From contig CP093830.1 in the NCBI GenBank assembly GCA_033063855.1, positions 12,896,854-12,960,853 of the forward strand: a stretch of DNA of 64,000 nucleotides, in the 5' to 3' direction. Positions 53,012 to 63,326 of the stretch are shown in pieces. The notes below the pieces were generated by a model, which worked only from the letters and a program-made list of their open reading frames with translations, searched no databases and was not told the DNA's origin. Source of the stretch: Smittia aterrima. Its lineage: Eukaryota > Arthropoda > Insecta > Diptera > Chironomidae. The position numbers and the translations under genes are program-made. Positions within the stretch are counted from its first letter, which is position 1, and every line of letters starts with the position of its first letter.

Positions 53012-53712
53012 ATGAGTGTACTCAAGTCTTTGGGAGCCGATAGTCTCTTCGGAGACGTCCAACGAATGGACAAGCGACAGGTAAAATCAAATTTCTGACG
53101 AATTTTCCGTTTGCCGAGAGCCACGAATGTAATTTTGATGCAACAAATTTGTTTTGCAGTTTTTCTATCAAGTACTGAGCTTTGGAATGATTGTCTCATC
53201 TGCCCTCATGATATGGAAAGGTCTGATGGTCGTCACTGGAAGTGAATCTCCAATTGTGGTTGTACTGAGTGGATCGATGGAACCAGCTTTTCACAGAGGC
53301 GATTTACTGTTCCTTACAAACTACCCCGAAGAGCCTGTGCGTGTTGGTGAAATCGTTGTGTTTAAGGTTGAGGGCCGTGACATTCCAATAGTTCACAGAG
53401 TGATTAAATTACATGAGAAGTAAGTGTCGCCGAAATAAAAGGAACCAAAGGCTCCGTATTGACTGAATTTCATTTTGTTTTAGATCGGACGGAACAGTGA
53501 AGTTCCTTACGAAGGGAGACAACAATTCAGTTGATGACAGAGGTCTCTACGCGCCAGGTCAACTGTGGCTGACCAAGAAAGACATCGTAGGAAGAGCTCG
53601 TGGTTTCCTTCCTTACGTCGGAATGATAACGATTCTTATGAACGAATATCCTAATTTCAAATATGCTATCCTCGGCATTCTCGCTATCTACGTGCTGCTT
53701 CATCGTGAATAA
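53012..53712 (+). CDS. twr: Signal peptidase complex catalytic subunit SEC11, 185 aa
   Basis: Exons 53012-53080, 53160-53419 and 53484-53712 join cleanly to 185 residues, the usual length of the family. SEC11 is the catalytic subunit of the endoplasmic-reticulum signal peptidase and cleaves signal sequences from secretory and membrane proteins. Visible: a cytosolic N-terminus, one membrane segment (QVLSFGMIVSSALMIWKGL), the catalytic serine in LSGSMEP, the histidine in VHRVI (in place of the bacterial lysine), the aspartates in KGDNN and DDRGLY, and a C-terminal hydrophobic tail. The Drosophila orthologue is twisted bristles roughened eye (twr, Spase 18/21). The 3' end converges with the coiled-coil gene on the other strand. 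Confidence 0.96.
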
Positions 53713-53880
53713 ACCAACATCCAACATCTCCAATTTAAAAACATTTTTCCCGATGGACTGAAGATCAACAAGTACCAGAAACATTTTCGTTTCTTCGTTC
53801 TCTCTGATTCAAGTCTCTTATCAAAACAAAAAAGAAAAGTTAAAATTAACGCTTGGACTGCAACCTGTGGTATTGGATTG

Positions 53881-53886
53881 AATAAA
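53881..53886 (+). terminator. Poly(A) signal of the SEC11 gene
   Basis: AATAAA lies about 170 bases after the stop. A second AATAAA at 53965 is only some 20 bases from the stop codon of the convergent coiled-coil gene, so the two 3' UTRs probably overlap or nearly touch. Confidence 0.5.
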
Positions 53887-53986
53887 GCTAATATCGCAAG
53901 TTAAAGAATCGTTCGGTGGTACTTCCAAAAAGTTCATAATTTAATTTGAAGAACATGATTTTTCAATAAAGTATAATTTTGATAAA

Positions 53987-54526
53987 TTACTCATCGCTCA
54001 ACGAAGATTTCTGAGATTCATTGGATGCTCCAGCTTCAAGCTTTTTCTTCTTGTCGAAAAGGTGATCCTTCATGGTATTCAAATAGTCTTCCTTTGCTGA
54101 GATGTAATTCTCCATTAACTCACAGCGAATTGACTCAATGTCGAAATCGATGTTGTAGTCGAGGTTCTTGGTTGCTTCAATCTCTTTGTTGCAAGCTTCA
54201 AATAAACTCATGGATGACTCGATTGGCTCCAAATTTATTGGAGTATCGATAATGCTCTGAGACATTTGATTGCGTTCGTTGATAATTCGGTCGATTGCCT
54301 CGCGATAAAGTTTCTTCTCTTCAACGATTTCTTGAAACATTTCTTCGATTTCTTTTTGTATCTTCTTGCGAGCCTCCTCCAACTCAATCAGATGATTTTC
54401 TTCAGCATCCAAACTTGCTGTTACTTCATCTAAATTACGTTCGAATTCGATTGAAAAATCCTTTAAGTCTTGATCTTTATCGTTCTGTTCCTGATTAACA
54501 AGAATCGAGTCTCCAATTGCTTCCAT
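53987..54526 (-). CDS. Small coiled-coil protein, 179 aa, unrecognised
   Basis: A single-exon frame from the ATG at 54526 (context CAAGAAATGGAA) to 53987. The product is acidic and dominated by a Glu/Lys-rich coiled coil (about residues 30-95, with EEARKKIQKEIEEMFQEIVEE) and a second helical stretch near the C-terminus (KEDYLNTMKDHLFDKKKKLE). There is no signal peptide and no membrane segment. An in-frame ATG at 54637 would add 37 residues, but it lies upstream of the poly(A) signal of the preceding gene (54624-54629), so the shorter start is preferred. Size and shape would suit a subunit of a kinetochore, cytoskeletal or trafficking complex; I cannot assign it. Only 145 bases separate it from the stop of the TPR gene on the same strand. 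Confidence 0.7.
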   Translation of the reverse strand: MEAIGDSILVNQEQNDKDQDLKDFSIEFERNLDEVTASLDAEENHLIELEEARKKIQKEIEEMFQEIVEEKKLYREAIDRIINERNQMSQSIIDTPINLEPIESSMSLFEACNKEIEATKNLDYNIDFDIESIRCELMENYISAKEDYLNTMKDHLFDKKKKLEAGASNESQKSSLSDE

Positions 54527-54623
54527 TTCTTGAATTTTAAATATTTTTCTCTTCTCTCGTGAGTGTCGTCTGAAAGTTTTTAAATTTTTCGTGAAACTGC
54601 AAAAGCCAACTTGTGATAAAACA

Positions 54624-54629
54624 TTTATT
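54624..54629 (-). terminator. Poly(A) signal of the TPR gene
   Basis: TTTATT on the plus strand is AATAAA on the gene strand, 42 bases past the TPR stop and 98 bases before the next ATG. The two minus-strand genes are therefore packed almost end to end. Confidence 0.5.
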
Positions 54630-54670
54630 GGAATCATAAAAAAGTAATTTTCTTGCAGTCAAATGTCAAC

Positions 54671-55426
54671 TTATGATTTTCCTTTCTTAAAGCGAAATCT
54701 TGCCTGAGATTTGCTGTAGCGATTTCGTTTTTTCGCTTGATGCTGCTCATCGTCGTCATCTCCAGATGGCTCTTGAACTAGAAAATCTTCACTGAATTCG
54801 TTTGGCGGCTCAATCATTCCGTTTCGATGGAATTTCAGATAATATCTGAATGACTTTGCGATGCCGTAGCCAATCGAGGCAGCAATCATGACCAGAAGAA
54901 CCATCAGAATTGGATGTGAGACTGATGGAGTTTTTGTAAACTGATCACTGATGACTATCGTGCAGCCCATAATTACTCCCACGCCAGCTCCAACCCATGG
55001 AACGTTCTTCTCTAACATCGATTCACGATTGCACATGCCAGCTGTTAGCCTCAGGTTCGATATGATTACATCATTGTTCGGCTCGAGCTTAAGAGCTCGT
55101 CCATAGTTCAACAATGCTTCGTCATATTGGAAAGTCTCTCTCAGCACTTCAGCTTTTCTAAAATATCCTTTAACGAAATCCGGTCGTTCGAGGATGACTC
55201 TGTCTGCGTCGGCCAGCGCGTAATAATATTGCTTAAGCTTAAGATAAGCGAAACTTCGATTTGAGTAAAGAAAGAAATCTGCAGGATTTTTACGAAGTCC
55301 ATTAGAATAATGAACGATCGCTTCCTTGTAGTTCTTTTCCTTTACACAAGCATTTCCTTTCTCCTTGAACTCCTCAGGTGTGAGTTCCTTCTCCGGCTCA
55401 ACCGGGAGAGATGTATCTGAAGACAT
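54671..55426 (-). CDS. Membrane-anchored TPR co-chaperone-like protein, 251 aa
   Basis: Intronless frame of 251 residues. Three tetratricopeptide repeats occupy about residues 17-120 and resemble those of HOP. The five carboxylate-clamp positions that grip the EEVD tail of HSP70/HSP90 are all present: K21 and N25 (FKEKGN), N56 (SNRS), K86 and R90 (KGYFRK). Two hydrophobic segments follow, about 146-160 and 172-191. The C-terminal tail is acidic then strongly basic (GDDDDE, KKRNRYSKSQ). This arrangement suggests a chaperone-docking protein anchored in the ER or outer mitochondrial membrane with its TPR domain in the cytosol; this is inference. I do not know a fixed gene name for it. Confidence 0.85.
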   Translation of the reverse strand: MSSDTSLPVEPEKELTPEEFKEKGNACVKEKNYKEAIVHYSNGLRKNPADFFLYSNRSFAYLKLKQYYYALADADRVILERPDFVKGYFRKAEVLRETFQYDEALLNYGRALKLEPNNDVIISNLRLTAGMCNRESMLEKNVPWVGAGVGVIMGCTIVISDQFTKTPSVSHPILMVLLVMIAASIGYGIAKSFRYYLKFHRNGMIEPPNEFSEDFLVQEPSGDDDDEQHQAKKRNRYSKSQARFRFKKGKS

Positions 55427-55997
55427 TTTATTTTTATCGACTAATGAAGCCTCTCAAAAATTTCCTTTGAGTACAAAGGTTTTTGTAGCTATCAAAGCTT
55501 CAAACGAGCAACGTGAGTTGACTTTAATTAACTTCTAAAATTAGAAATAAAGAAATTTCCCGGAACTTTTCTAATTGCAATTAAATATTTTCTCGGATAT
55601 TTTTTTCTTCAATGAAAACAAACACCCGAGCGACTAAATGTCATGAATCCAAAGAAAAACAAATAACTGGAAAATAGAAATGACTATGGATTCGCCAGTT
55701 GTGCAATTGAAAAGCTTCTCGCTTAGTTAATCAATTACATCGAACTCCACGAGAGTATTACGATTTGAAAATTATTGAACATGAGGCAAAGGCGGATGTG
55801 TTGGCGGTGGCTTTGAAGGATCACGTAACTTGAATGCTCAGTTATAGAAAAGCTCACGTTGCTTCACAAGAATAAACGTTTTCAAAATAATTTTCTTTAT
55901 TAAACAAAATTAAAACAAATATTTTCTATGAATTCATTTTACATCAAAACTTGTACAGCGCTTAAGAAACATTTTCACTGAAAACTGTAAAAAAAAC

Positions 55998-56003
55998 TTT
56001 TAT
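55998..56003 (-). terminator. Candidate poly(A) signal of period
   Basis: TTTATT on the plus strand gives AATAAA about 35 bases after the period stop; another lies near 55896-55901. The 612-base gap 55427-56038 therefore holds the period 3' UTR and the promoter of the TPR gene. Confidence 0.4.
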
Positions 56004-56038
56004 TGTAAGATAGTCTTAAGATTCTTCAAATCATCTCG

Positions 56039-59000
56039 TCAGTCGGAAGGCATCGGACAATTTTCTTCGTAAATCAAAACAAGTTTGCTGTACTGAATCT
56101 TTTTTCGTCGCTGCTTGAGTGAACCATCTTCCTCTCCGCTGCTTCCTGAGGTCGATTCGAGAGAGAGAGTTGCAGACAATCCTCCTTCAAGCTCGAGATC
56201 CAAGTAAAGTTGGTCTAATTGATCGTTAACAAGATCAGACTGTGAATGACAATTCGTTAGATAATTTGTTTCATAACTTTCAAGTTCTCTGTCTTCTCAC
56301 CTGATTCACATTTTTCAAAGCAAAACGATCCGACTTTAATAAATCGCTGAGGACTCGTCCATCAATTTGATAGCGATAGACAAGTTCATCAGTTAAATCA
56401 ACGTTATCTAACCATTGTGGGTTTGGCCTTTTAATTGGAAGCTTTGGCTCCCACTTCATTCCATCGTTCAAAAGTTTGCTCATGTTGTACTTATCGCCTC
56501 GTCCTTCATTCGACGACGTTGGACTCTCGTCAGTTTTCAGGAAAGATGAATAGAAACTTGAATCGCTCGAGTCATCCCCACTTGATCCTGTAGCTGCATT
56601 GATATTCTGGAATTAGAAACAAATGAATCAATTTATTTCCTTTCTGATAACAAACTGTTACGAGATATAAATAAATGTTCATGTAACTCGTCTGTTTATG
56701 AGATTTACTCCATCCCCTCACTCCAACATATTTTCTTGCGCAAGATTTCTTCTCTTACCTTTGGATTATTTCTGTTGGTTTTGTCTTCTGCGGATGGCGG
56801 CGGAGAGTCAGCAACGGCTCCTTTTCTCGATGTCTCAGAGAACGCCTGTATGAAAGAACTGTTATTCTCCTTGCGCTAAATTAACGTTAGGAATAAAAAT
56901 GAATTATATTTCAACTGAAGCTTAAAATAAAATCATAAATAATTGACATTTTCCATTGGATGGAGAGTGAACTCAAGCAAATCATAAAGGATATCAGAAT
57001 TTTGATAGTTACGACTTGATTCATACCCGATTGACAACAGAAGCTGATGTCGAGCCCATATCGGCTTTGACTGATGTCGCTTGTGATGGTGGACGTTGAA
57101 AGTGTGTGCTTTGAATCTGTGATCCACTTCCAACTGGGGTTGGAATCGTTTGAAGAACTGGAACTGAAATGTTGTTCTTCTCATTTTGAAACGCTGAGCT
57201 GTAAAGTGATTCAGTGATTCCTGATGGTTGAAACTGCATTTGATAGAAGCTCGATGAGATCGGATAAATCATCGGCTGATAAAGAACGCTCGGCATATAT
57301 TGCATTGGTGTCAGTTGTCCACGCTGATCTTGCGATTGAACATTCTGGGGAATGTAGTAAAGCGTGGGCACCAAACTTGAAGGAGTAAAGTGATTCATTG
57401 TTGATGTTGTTTGAGAGGTTTGCATGGTTGTTAAGCTAACAGAGAAAGGTGGCCACAAATCATTCTGATTCGAATAAGCGTGATAAAGAGCAGGGAATGT
57501 TCCAGTTTTTTGAGCTTCAACGATGTGTTGTTGCTTTGGTGTTTTATGAGCTTCGCCTTCCCATGAATGAGAAACTGATCTTTTGACTCCTTGGGCATGT
57601 GGTTCAGTCAACTTTTCACCAGTTCCTTTCTTATTCTTATCGTGCTTTCCTGTCCTTGAGACTTTGTGTCGTTTGATGATCAACTTTTCCATGTCTTCGT
57701 TGTGCTTGCTTAGAAGAGCTTCAGTGAGCATTGTCGGGACGTAGCTTCGATTTGAAGTGTTCGTTGATGTTCCCGTCACACTTTCCATGTTCGCGTTACT
57801 AGCTGAGCTCATGTTACCTGCACTCTCAGAACCTCCACTCTCATTAAAGCATTGCGGACTCATATTTGCCCTGGACTCGGGGTCTGTGTCGGTTTGTTCA
57901 ATTTTCTGTTGCTCAAGCTCTGCAGTTGATGTCATCGGTCGACTGTCAAAGAATCGTTGTAAGTTTTCGCTGTAATTTAATTGATTGTAGCTTGGTGGAG
58001 TTTCCGATGAGCTTTTGCTGTCAAAGTAATCGTGATGAGGTGATATCTCTCCAAGCATAACACTGTCGCGTTCTGAAAACGTTAAATCTGTCTCAACCGG
58101 AAGATCAAGTTTTAAATCTTCTTTCACGCCAGTCTTGTTTACTTCGCCCATCAAAGTTTCCATGAAACTTGCAAGAACTTGACATCGCATCGAAACTTTC
58201 TGCTTGATCGTGTCTGTTTGTCTATTCACAGGTTCCGTCAATAACTTCAAGATCTCGTCTTGAGTTGCTTTGCTTTTCGCTAATATTTCTTCAGGAATCA
58301 ACGTGACATTCTCTGTTGCCTTCGCCGCCAAAACGTTCGGATTTGTCGGTCCACGAAGAACTCGATGATAGCCAATTACGAACTCAAGATGATGAGACCA
58401 AGGGTTCACGAAACATGACCATTCTGTCTCGACTGTGAGGTAACATCCATTGTGAGCCAGAAATCGATACGGTTTGCAACAAAACGAAGCTCCTGCTGTC
58501 TGTCCCTTGGCCATGATTGTCTCGTAGACGTCTTTTAAAAGTAACATGTCCTCGGGATGATAAAATTCCATGATTTTCCGACCCAACATATCTTGAGGAA
58601 GAAATCCGAGAAGACCCGCCGTCCCGTCAACTGAGCTCAACAATCCACTCGCTGTGTGTCTCGTGGTAAATTTCGTGTTGTCACGTTGAACGGAAAAAAC
58701 TTCGTCGTTCGCTATTGGAAACAAGATTGAAATTCACATGTTAGAGAAATAGAAATTGTGAAATGAAATGCGACTTACTTTTGTAAACGCTTTTTACAGG
58801 CGTTGCGCTGATAACGAGAAGCATGGAAGCGTTCACCAAAGAAGAATTCGTGACAACGACATCCAGTTCGACAGGTGGAGCTTCACGGAATGTTAACGAA
58901 AGCTTGAAAGCTTCATAAGTGACGCTCTTGCTTGCAACTCCATAGCCCGAGCGTAAACCACGATAACGTCTCAGCATAACAAAGAGAGAACTCTTTGCAT

Positions 59001-59951
59001 CTTTGAAGTTTCCACTACGAGCTTCAGCTAAAGCCACGCCTGACGTAATTTGACTTGCGAATGTTGGCCTGAATAAACAACATTTTCATTCATTGAACTA
59101 AAGTTAGATATCAATCGCATTACCTGTCCTTAGGATGAACGAAGTCAATGAAGTTTCGTCCCAACCACATGTCGCGAGGGAAGCCGAGGCTATTTGTAAT
59201 CGAAGGAGTTGTGTATCTGAAATGAACATAATTTCAATTAGTGAATGCGATTGAGATCGAAATGATTTAATTGCTTACAGAACAACTCCGTCGGCCATGC
59301 TCATTACGCAACAGAATCCTTCATCGCTTCCTTTCTCAGTTTTCGGAGGTTGATGAGATAAATGCTCAAGATTCGCTGAATTATTATCCATTGTGTCGAT
59401 GAAATCCGGAGTTATGTCATCACCAGACGAATTCCTTGTTACAGGAGATGCTTCAAGTGTCGCATTTTCTGCGCTGTTTGTAACTGAGCTCTCGGTCGTT
59501 GACTCTTCCGGTTTAGATTCCTCTTCAAAAAATTATTCAAAAGTAAAAATTCTTAAAATCCTATGAAAAGCTCAACATACCTTTCGCTTCTTCGATGCTC
59601 TCTTCAGATTTTGCTTCTTGATCAGTTGTTCCTTGTGTTTCGTATGCAATTGTTGATGTGCTGGATTGAATGGAACTCTTCAACTTCTTCTTCTTCCTGT
59701 CCTTGGACCTCTTCGATAATGGCTGAGGAACAGCGCTAAACATTTAAAATGTTAATAATTTTCAAAGGAACGAAGATTTTGAAGTTTTACTTGTTAGCTT
59801 GTGCTTTTCCTCCATAGCCTGATGATCCCGATGAGTTACTTTGTCTTGATTTGCTGGAGCTTCCACTTCTTTGAGATTGACTGTTACTGCATGAGTTGCT
59901 GTAAGCTGAGTCTGAGACTTTCGTGTTATGAGTTGACTCTGTGCTCTCCAT
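56039..59951 (-). CDS. per: Period circadian protein, complete, 1083 aa, nine coding exons
   Basis: Coding exons, in order: 59951-59791, 59735-59581, 59522-59279, 59216-59124, 59068-58779, 58711-57027, 56875-56759, 56606-56301 and 56239-56039; they sum to 1083 codons plus stop with every junction in frame. PERIOD is the negative limb of the circadian feedback loop: it binds TIMELESS, is phosphorylated by Doubletime, enters the nucleus and represses CLOCK/CYCLE. Visible: the conserved fly N-terminus (TKVSDSAYSNSCSNSQSQRS), a basic nuclear-localisation stretch at 62-73 (KRSKDRKKKKLK), PAS-A from about 174 (GFCCVMS), PAS-B about 329-436 (SFCCKPYRF, FVNPWS), the conserved SVMLGEISPHHDY (531-543) and TPPSYNQLNY (552-561), a Ser/Thr cluster at 613-635 matching the per-short kinase region, and a second basic patch at 661-676. 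The Drosophila Thr-Gly repeat is reduced to TGTSTNTS. The leader is split: a 5' exon at 60820-60646 probably joins 59963. Confidence 0.97.
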
Positions 59952-60645
59952 GATTTCTATTTTCTGTGATAAGATTGATATTTAAAGGAAATTCAATTTT
60001 AGATTTATCTTTTTCAGTTATCCAATAAGTCGTGGGTTGTCTGTTAGAAACAGATTGAATATCATTTTCAGTTATGAATCGAATCCTTTGAAAGTTGGAT
60101 TATCAATTTAATTTCGATAGATTTCCTTGTGTAACACTTTTCACTTGAGTAACACTTTTTCGTTTTCTTCTGTGAACTTTATTCAACGTCGTTTGAGTTG
60201 AGAACGTAATAATTAGTTGCGAACTCTAAAAATACATCAAATCCATTTACAGATTGTGTGGGATATCAAAAGAACTTGAAACCCTTCTAGGATTTTATAA
60301 AACTTTTCTTGGAATTTATTTTATACTTCTCAAAGAAAGTTTCAACAAACGCTCGGAAATAAACGATTTGCCGAGTCACATGCAAAATTTATTTCAGAGC
60401 AAGTGCCTCACGTTTTCTTGTCGCCAATTTGACTATAAATTTTCCATCATTTCCCGTTAATAATCGACGATACAACAAATCGATTGCGAGTCTCAGTTAT
60501 CATCAGGTCAAAGCTTTCGCTCGTCCAACGACGCAACGTGACTTTTAAATTACTCAATGAATCGGAGATAAGTGAATTATAATTGTCAATTAGTTTCCAA
60601 ACGATAATCATCGCGAACTTTTGATTCAAAAATGTTTCTACTTAC

Positions 60646-60820
60646 AAGTAATCGTCTTTAAAAATTAATCCACTTTGTTCTGAATTTATTTTCCACTTTG
60701 ATGAATTATCAATTCATAATCAATTTCATTTAACTTCTTATTCAATCACTTCACAAGTTTTCAGTTTTATCTTGAGACTTATTTTTCACGACTTGATTCA
60801 CTGCGATCTGTAATGATACT
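60646..60820 (-). other. per: Probable 5' non-coding exon of period
   Basis: From an initiator at 60820 the minus strand runs to a strong donor, CTT|GTAAGT, at 60646/60645. The matching acceptor TATCACAG precedes 59963, 12 bases before the period ATG. The resulting leader intron is 682 bp. Drosophila per likewise starts with a non-coding exon. Inferred from splice and promoter signals. Confidence 0.5.
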
Positions 60821-60823
60821 GAA
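60788..60823 (-). promoter_or_regulatory. per: Core promoter of period: initiator plus DPE
   Basis: On the minus strand TTCAGTAT gives an initiator with A+1 at 60820. At exactly +28 to +33 (60793-60788) stands AGTCGT, a full match to the fly downstream promoter element RGWYVT. No TATA box is visible at -30. The exact spacing makes this a strong TATA-less promoter candidate. Confidence 0.6.
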
Positions 60824-60958
60824 GTTAGAATAATCACAATTTCTCTTAACAGTCGGCGAGCTCTCGTCGAAATGTACAGAAAATAAACGTAAAAACACAA
60901 AATCTCGAAAGTATTGAGGGAAATACAAGCTTGCGCTTGTCGATGTCATGCGAGCTGC

Positions 60959-60964
60959 CACGTG
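60959..60964. promoter_or_regulatory. CACGTG E-box upstream of period (proximal)
   Basis: A perfect palindromic E-box, the CLOCK/CYCLE site, 139-144 bases upstream of the proposed per start site. Confidence 0.55.
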
Positions 60965-61280
60965 AGTCTCCCACATTGCAAAACAGGGTGAATTGAACGA
61001 GCAGAAAAACTAAACCAACGACAAACAATTTTCACGTTAAGTGAAACAAGTTTGTTAATGATTTGGCCAAATCATTTGTTGATCAGAAGGATTAGAGTGT
61101 TTATCTAATGATTTTAACGAGCTTCATTGATGAAGCTCTGCAACAGAAATTCGATTTCCTGGTAAACCAAGGTAACGCACACCTGAACAAAAGCCAAAAT
61201 CAAGGAACAGCTTTGAATTATCCCTCAACATCACATGCGCAACCACGAATTACACAAGCACATTATTTAGCTTGCACTTT

Positions 61281-61286
61281 CACGTG
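61281..61286. promoter_or_regulatory. CACGTG E-box upstream of period (distal)
   Basis: A second perfect E-box about 460 bases upstream of the proposed per start site, in the gap between per and the P450 3' end. The rest of 60821-61481 shows no gene. Confidence 0.5.
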
Positions 61287-61481
61287 CGATTGAATCATCG
61301 TGTTTATGAATTGAGATTTAATAATAAACAAAACAGCTTCTTGTAACAACTTTTTACTCAGATTAAAAACAAAACTTTTCACTCGAATTTAAAACAAAAC
61401 ATTTTTTTATAGACTAACAAGGATCAAAAATAAAATAAAAATACGTAGACGTTGACCTTGACTAAGCGACTTTGGATTGCG

Positions 61482-63174
61482 TTAAATTTTTTGGAAACTG
61501 AGGAAGACTTCTTCGCCTGGGACCATCGTAGCAAACTTTTTGGGATCGATCTTGAGAGGTTCACCAGTTCGTTTTCTGTCAAGAGTGAACTTGTAAGTTT
61601 GAAGAATTTTCACAATCGCGATTTTTACTTCGATCATTGCGTATCTGAAATATTTATGAATGAATTTCGATTGCTCTCAAGATTGTTTCTTTCATGATTT
61701 TACCTTTGACCGATGCAGACGCGAGGACCATTTCCAAAAGGTAAATAAGCGAAGGGATGACGTTTAGCAACTTCATCAGGATGAAAACGATCAGGATTGA
61801 ACTTTTGTGGTTCTGGATAGATTTCAGGATCGACGTGAATGCCATAAACCGGAATTACCACAATTGTGCCTTTCTCAAGAGTAATCTTCGTCTTAGATAA
61901 TTCTTCTGCCCGAGCATTTGGACTCAAACATTCAGTTTCCTCTTGACATTCCTTGAAGTAAGATTTAGCAATCGGATATTTTGTCTTCGCTATTCGCTGG
62001 AGACAACAAGCGGTTGGATATTTCCTGAGAGTCTCTAAAAGGATAAAAAAAAATTAGATAACTTTAAAAAATGATAGACACCAAACTTACCATGAATACA
62101 TTGATCTAAGTATTGCATATCCCAAAGAGCTTCGTAACTCAAAACTCCGTCGTATTTATTTAAAACTTCACGAATCGATTTCCGAGTCGCTTCTTGAATT
62201 TCCCTGTTCATCGCGAGCTCGTACATGAGATAAGTTAGAGTCAGAGAACTTGCTTCGAAACCTGATTGAAAGAAGCCAACGGCTAATGCTGCGACTTGTT
62301 TGAATGTCAATTGACTACTACTTCTCCATGACCATCGTGGACCACCCTTCATCAACAACATCGTTTTCATCAAATCGTTTGGTCGTTCATTCAAAGTTTC
62401 ACGATAAGCAATTATTTGAGCGACGACGTTCATGTAGAAGTCTTCAACGATTCTCGGAGTCGTACGAAGTCCTAATATCCGCGAAAGAGTTCTGAACGTA
62501 TTCAAGAACATTCTTTTGTAGAGACTTGAGTTGTCAAAAGGCATTTTCCCAATTTGATAGCACAGCGAGTTTTTGTTATTTAGCGCATTACATGAGACTC
62601 CAAATGCAGTATCACCAATGACATCAGTTGTGTATCGACCCATGATGTCTAAGATTTCCGGATTGTCAACAAGAGCTGCGACGAGTACGTCAGCGTTTCT
62701 CTCCACAGTCGGCATCATTTTCACTAGTTTCGATTTGGAGAATGCGATTTTTATCTTCTCACGTAAGGACTTCCATTTCTGATCTTCGAGAGTCACAAGA
62801 TTCGCTGACAGTGGATCGAAAAATTCATTCGAGTAGAGACCACGATTCGTGAAGATTGCAAAGTCAGTCGTGAAGATTGTTTTCGCTAAATCGAGATTAG
62901 AAATCATCACCGAAGCTTGAGTGAAGATGTAAATTCCACTGACTGCGTGTTTCTTGAGTTTAGAATACATTCGTCTGATTAACTCGGTTGTGTGATATTT
63001 ATCTCCGCATCCTTTTGCGTTCCCATATCCGTATTTAGGTTTGATGTGCGGGATTCCTTTTCGTTTGAAATAATTGTAGTTCCTTGTCATGTACCATTTG
63101 TAAGAAAATCTAATCAACAAAGCCAACCCAATTATAATTAAAATCGCACAGACAAGAAAAATTAAAATAAACAT
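61482..63174 (-). CDS. Cytochrome P450, CYP6-like (clan 3), 525 aa
   Basis: Exons 63174-62091, 62034-61704 and 61644-61482 join in frame to 525 residues, a full-length microsomal P450. These enzymes are ER-bound haem mono-oxygenases; clan 3 members in insects oxidise plant compounds, insecticides and hormones. Visible: an N-terminal membrane anchor (about 2-25), a CYP6-type segment FTNRGLYSNEFFDPLSANL, the helix-C WKSLREK, the I helix (about 295-320), the ExxR motif ETLR (362-365), the meander FNPDRF (440-445) and the haem-binding loop FGNGPRVCIG with the thiolate ligand C468. The I-helix reads GFEASS: the usual Thr is Ala308. It sits 153 bases downstream of the channel gene on the same strand. 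The substrate cannot be told from sequence. Confidence 0.95.
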
Positions 63175-63326
63175 TGTGACGTCTAAACGACTTCGTGGAC
63201 GAAATAAAACTAAAAGGGAATTTCGTTAGGCCGAGAGCAGGTACCGCTCGATTTAGAAAGCATTTCGTTTGCCTTTTGTCCTAAGTTTTATTCACTTTTG
63301 TTCTCAGCTCGTGGACAACTCAATTC

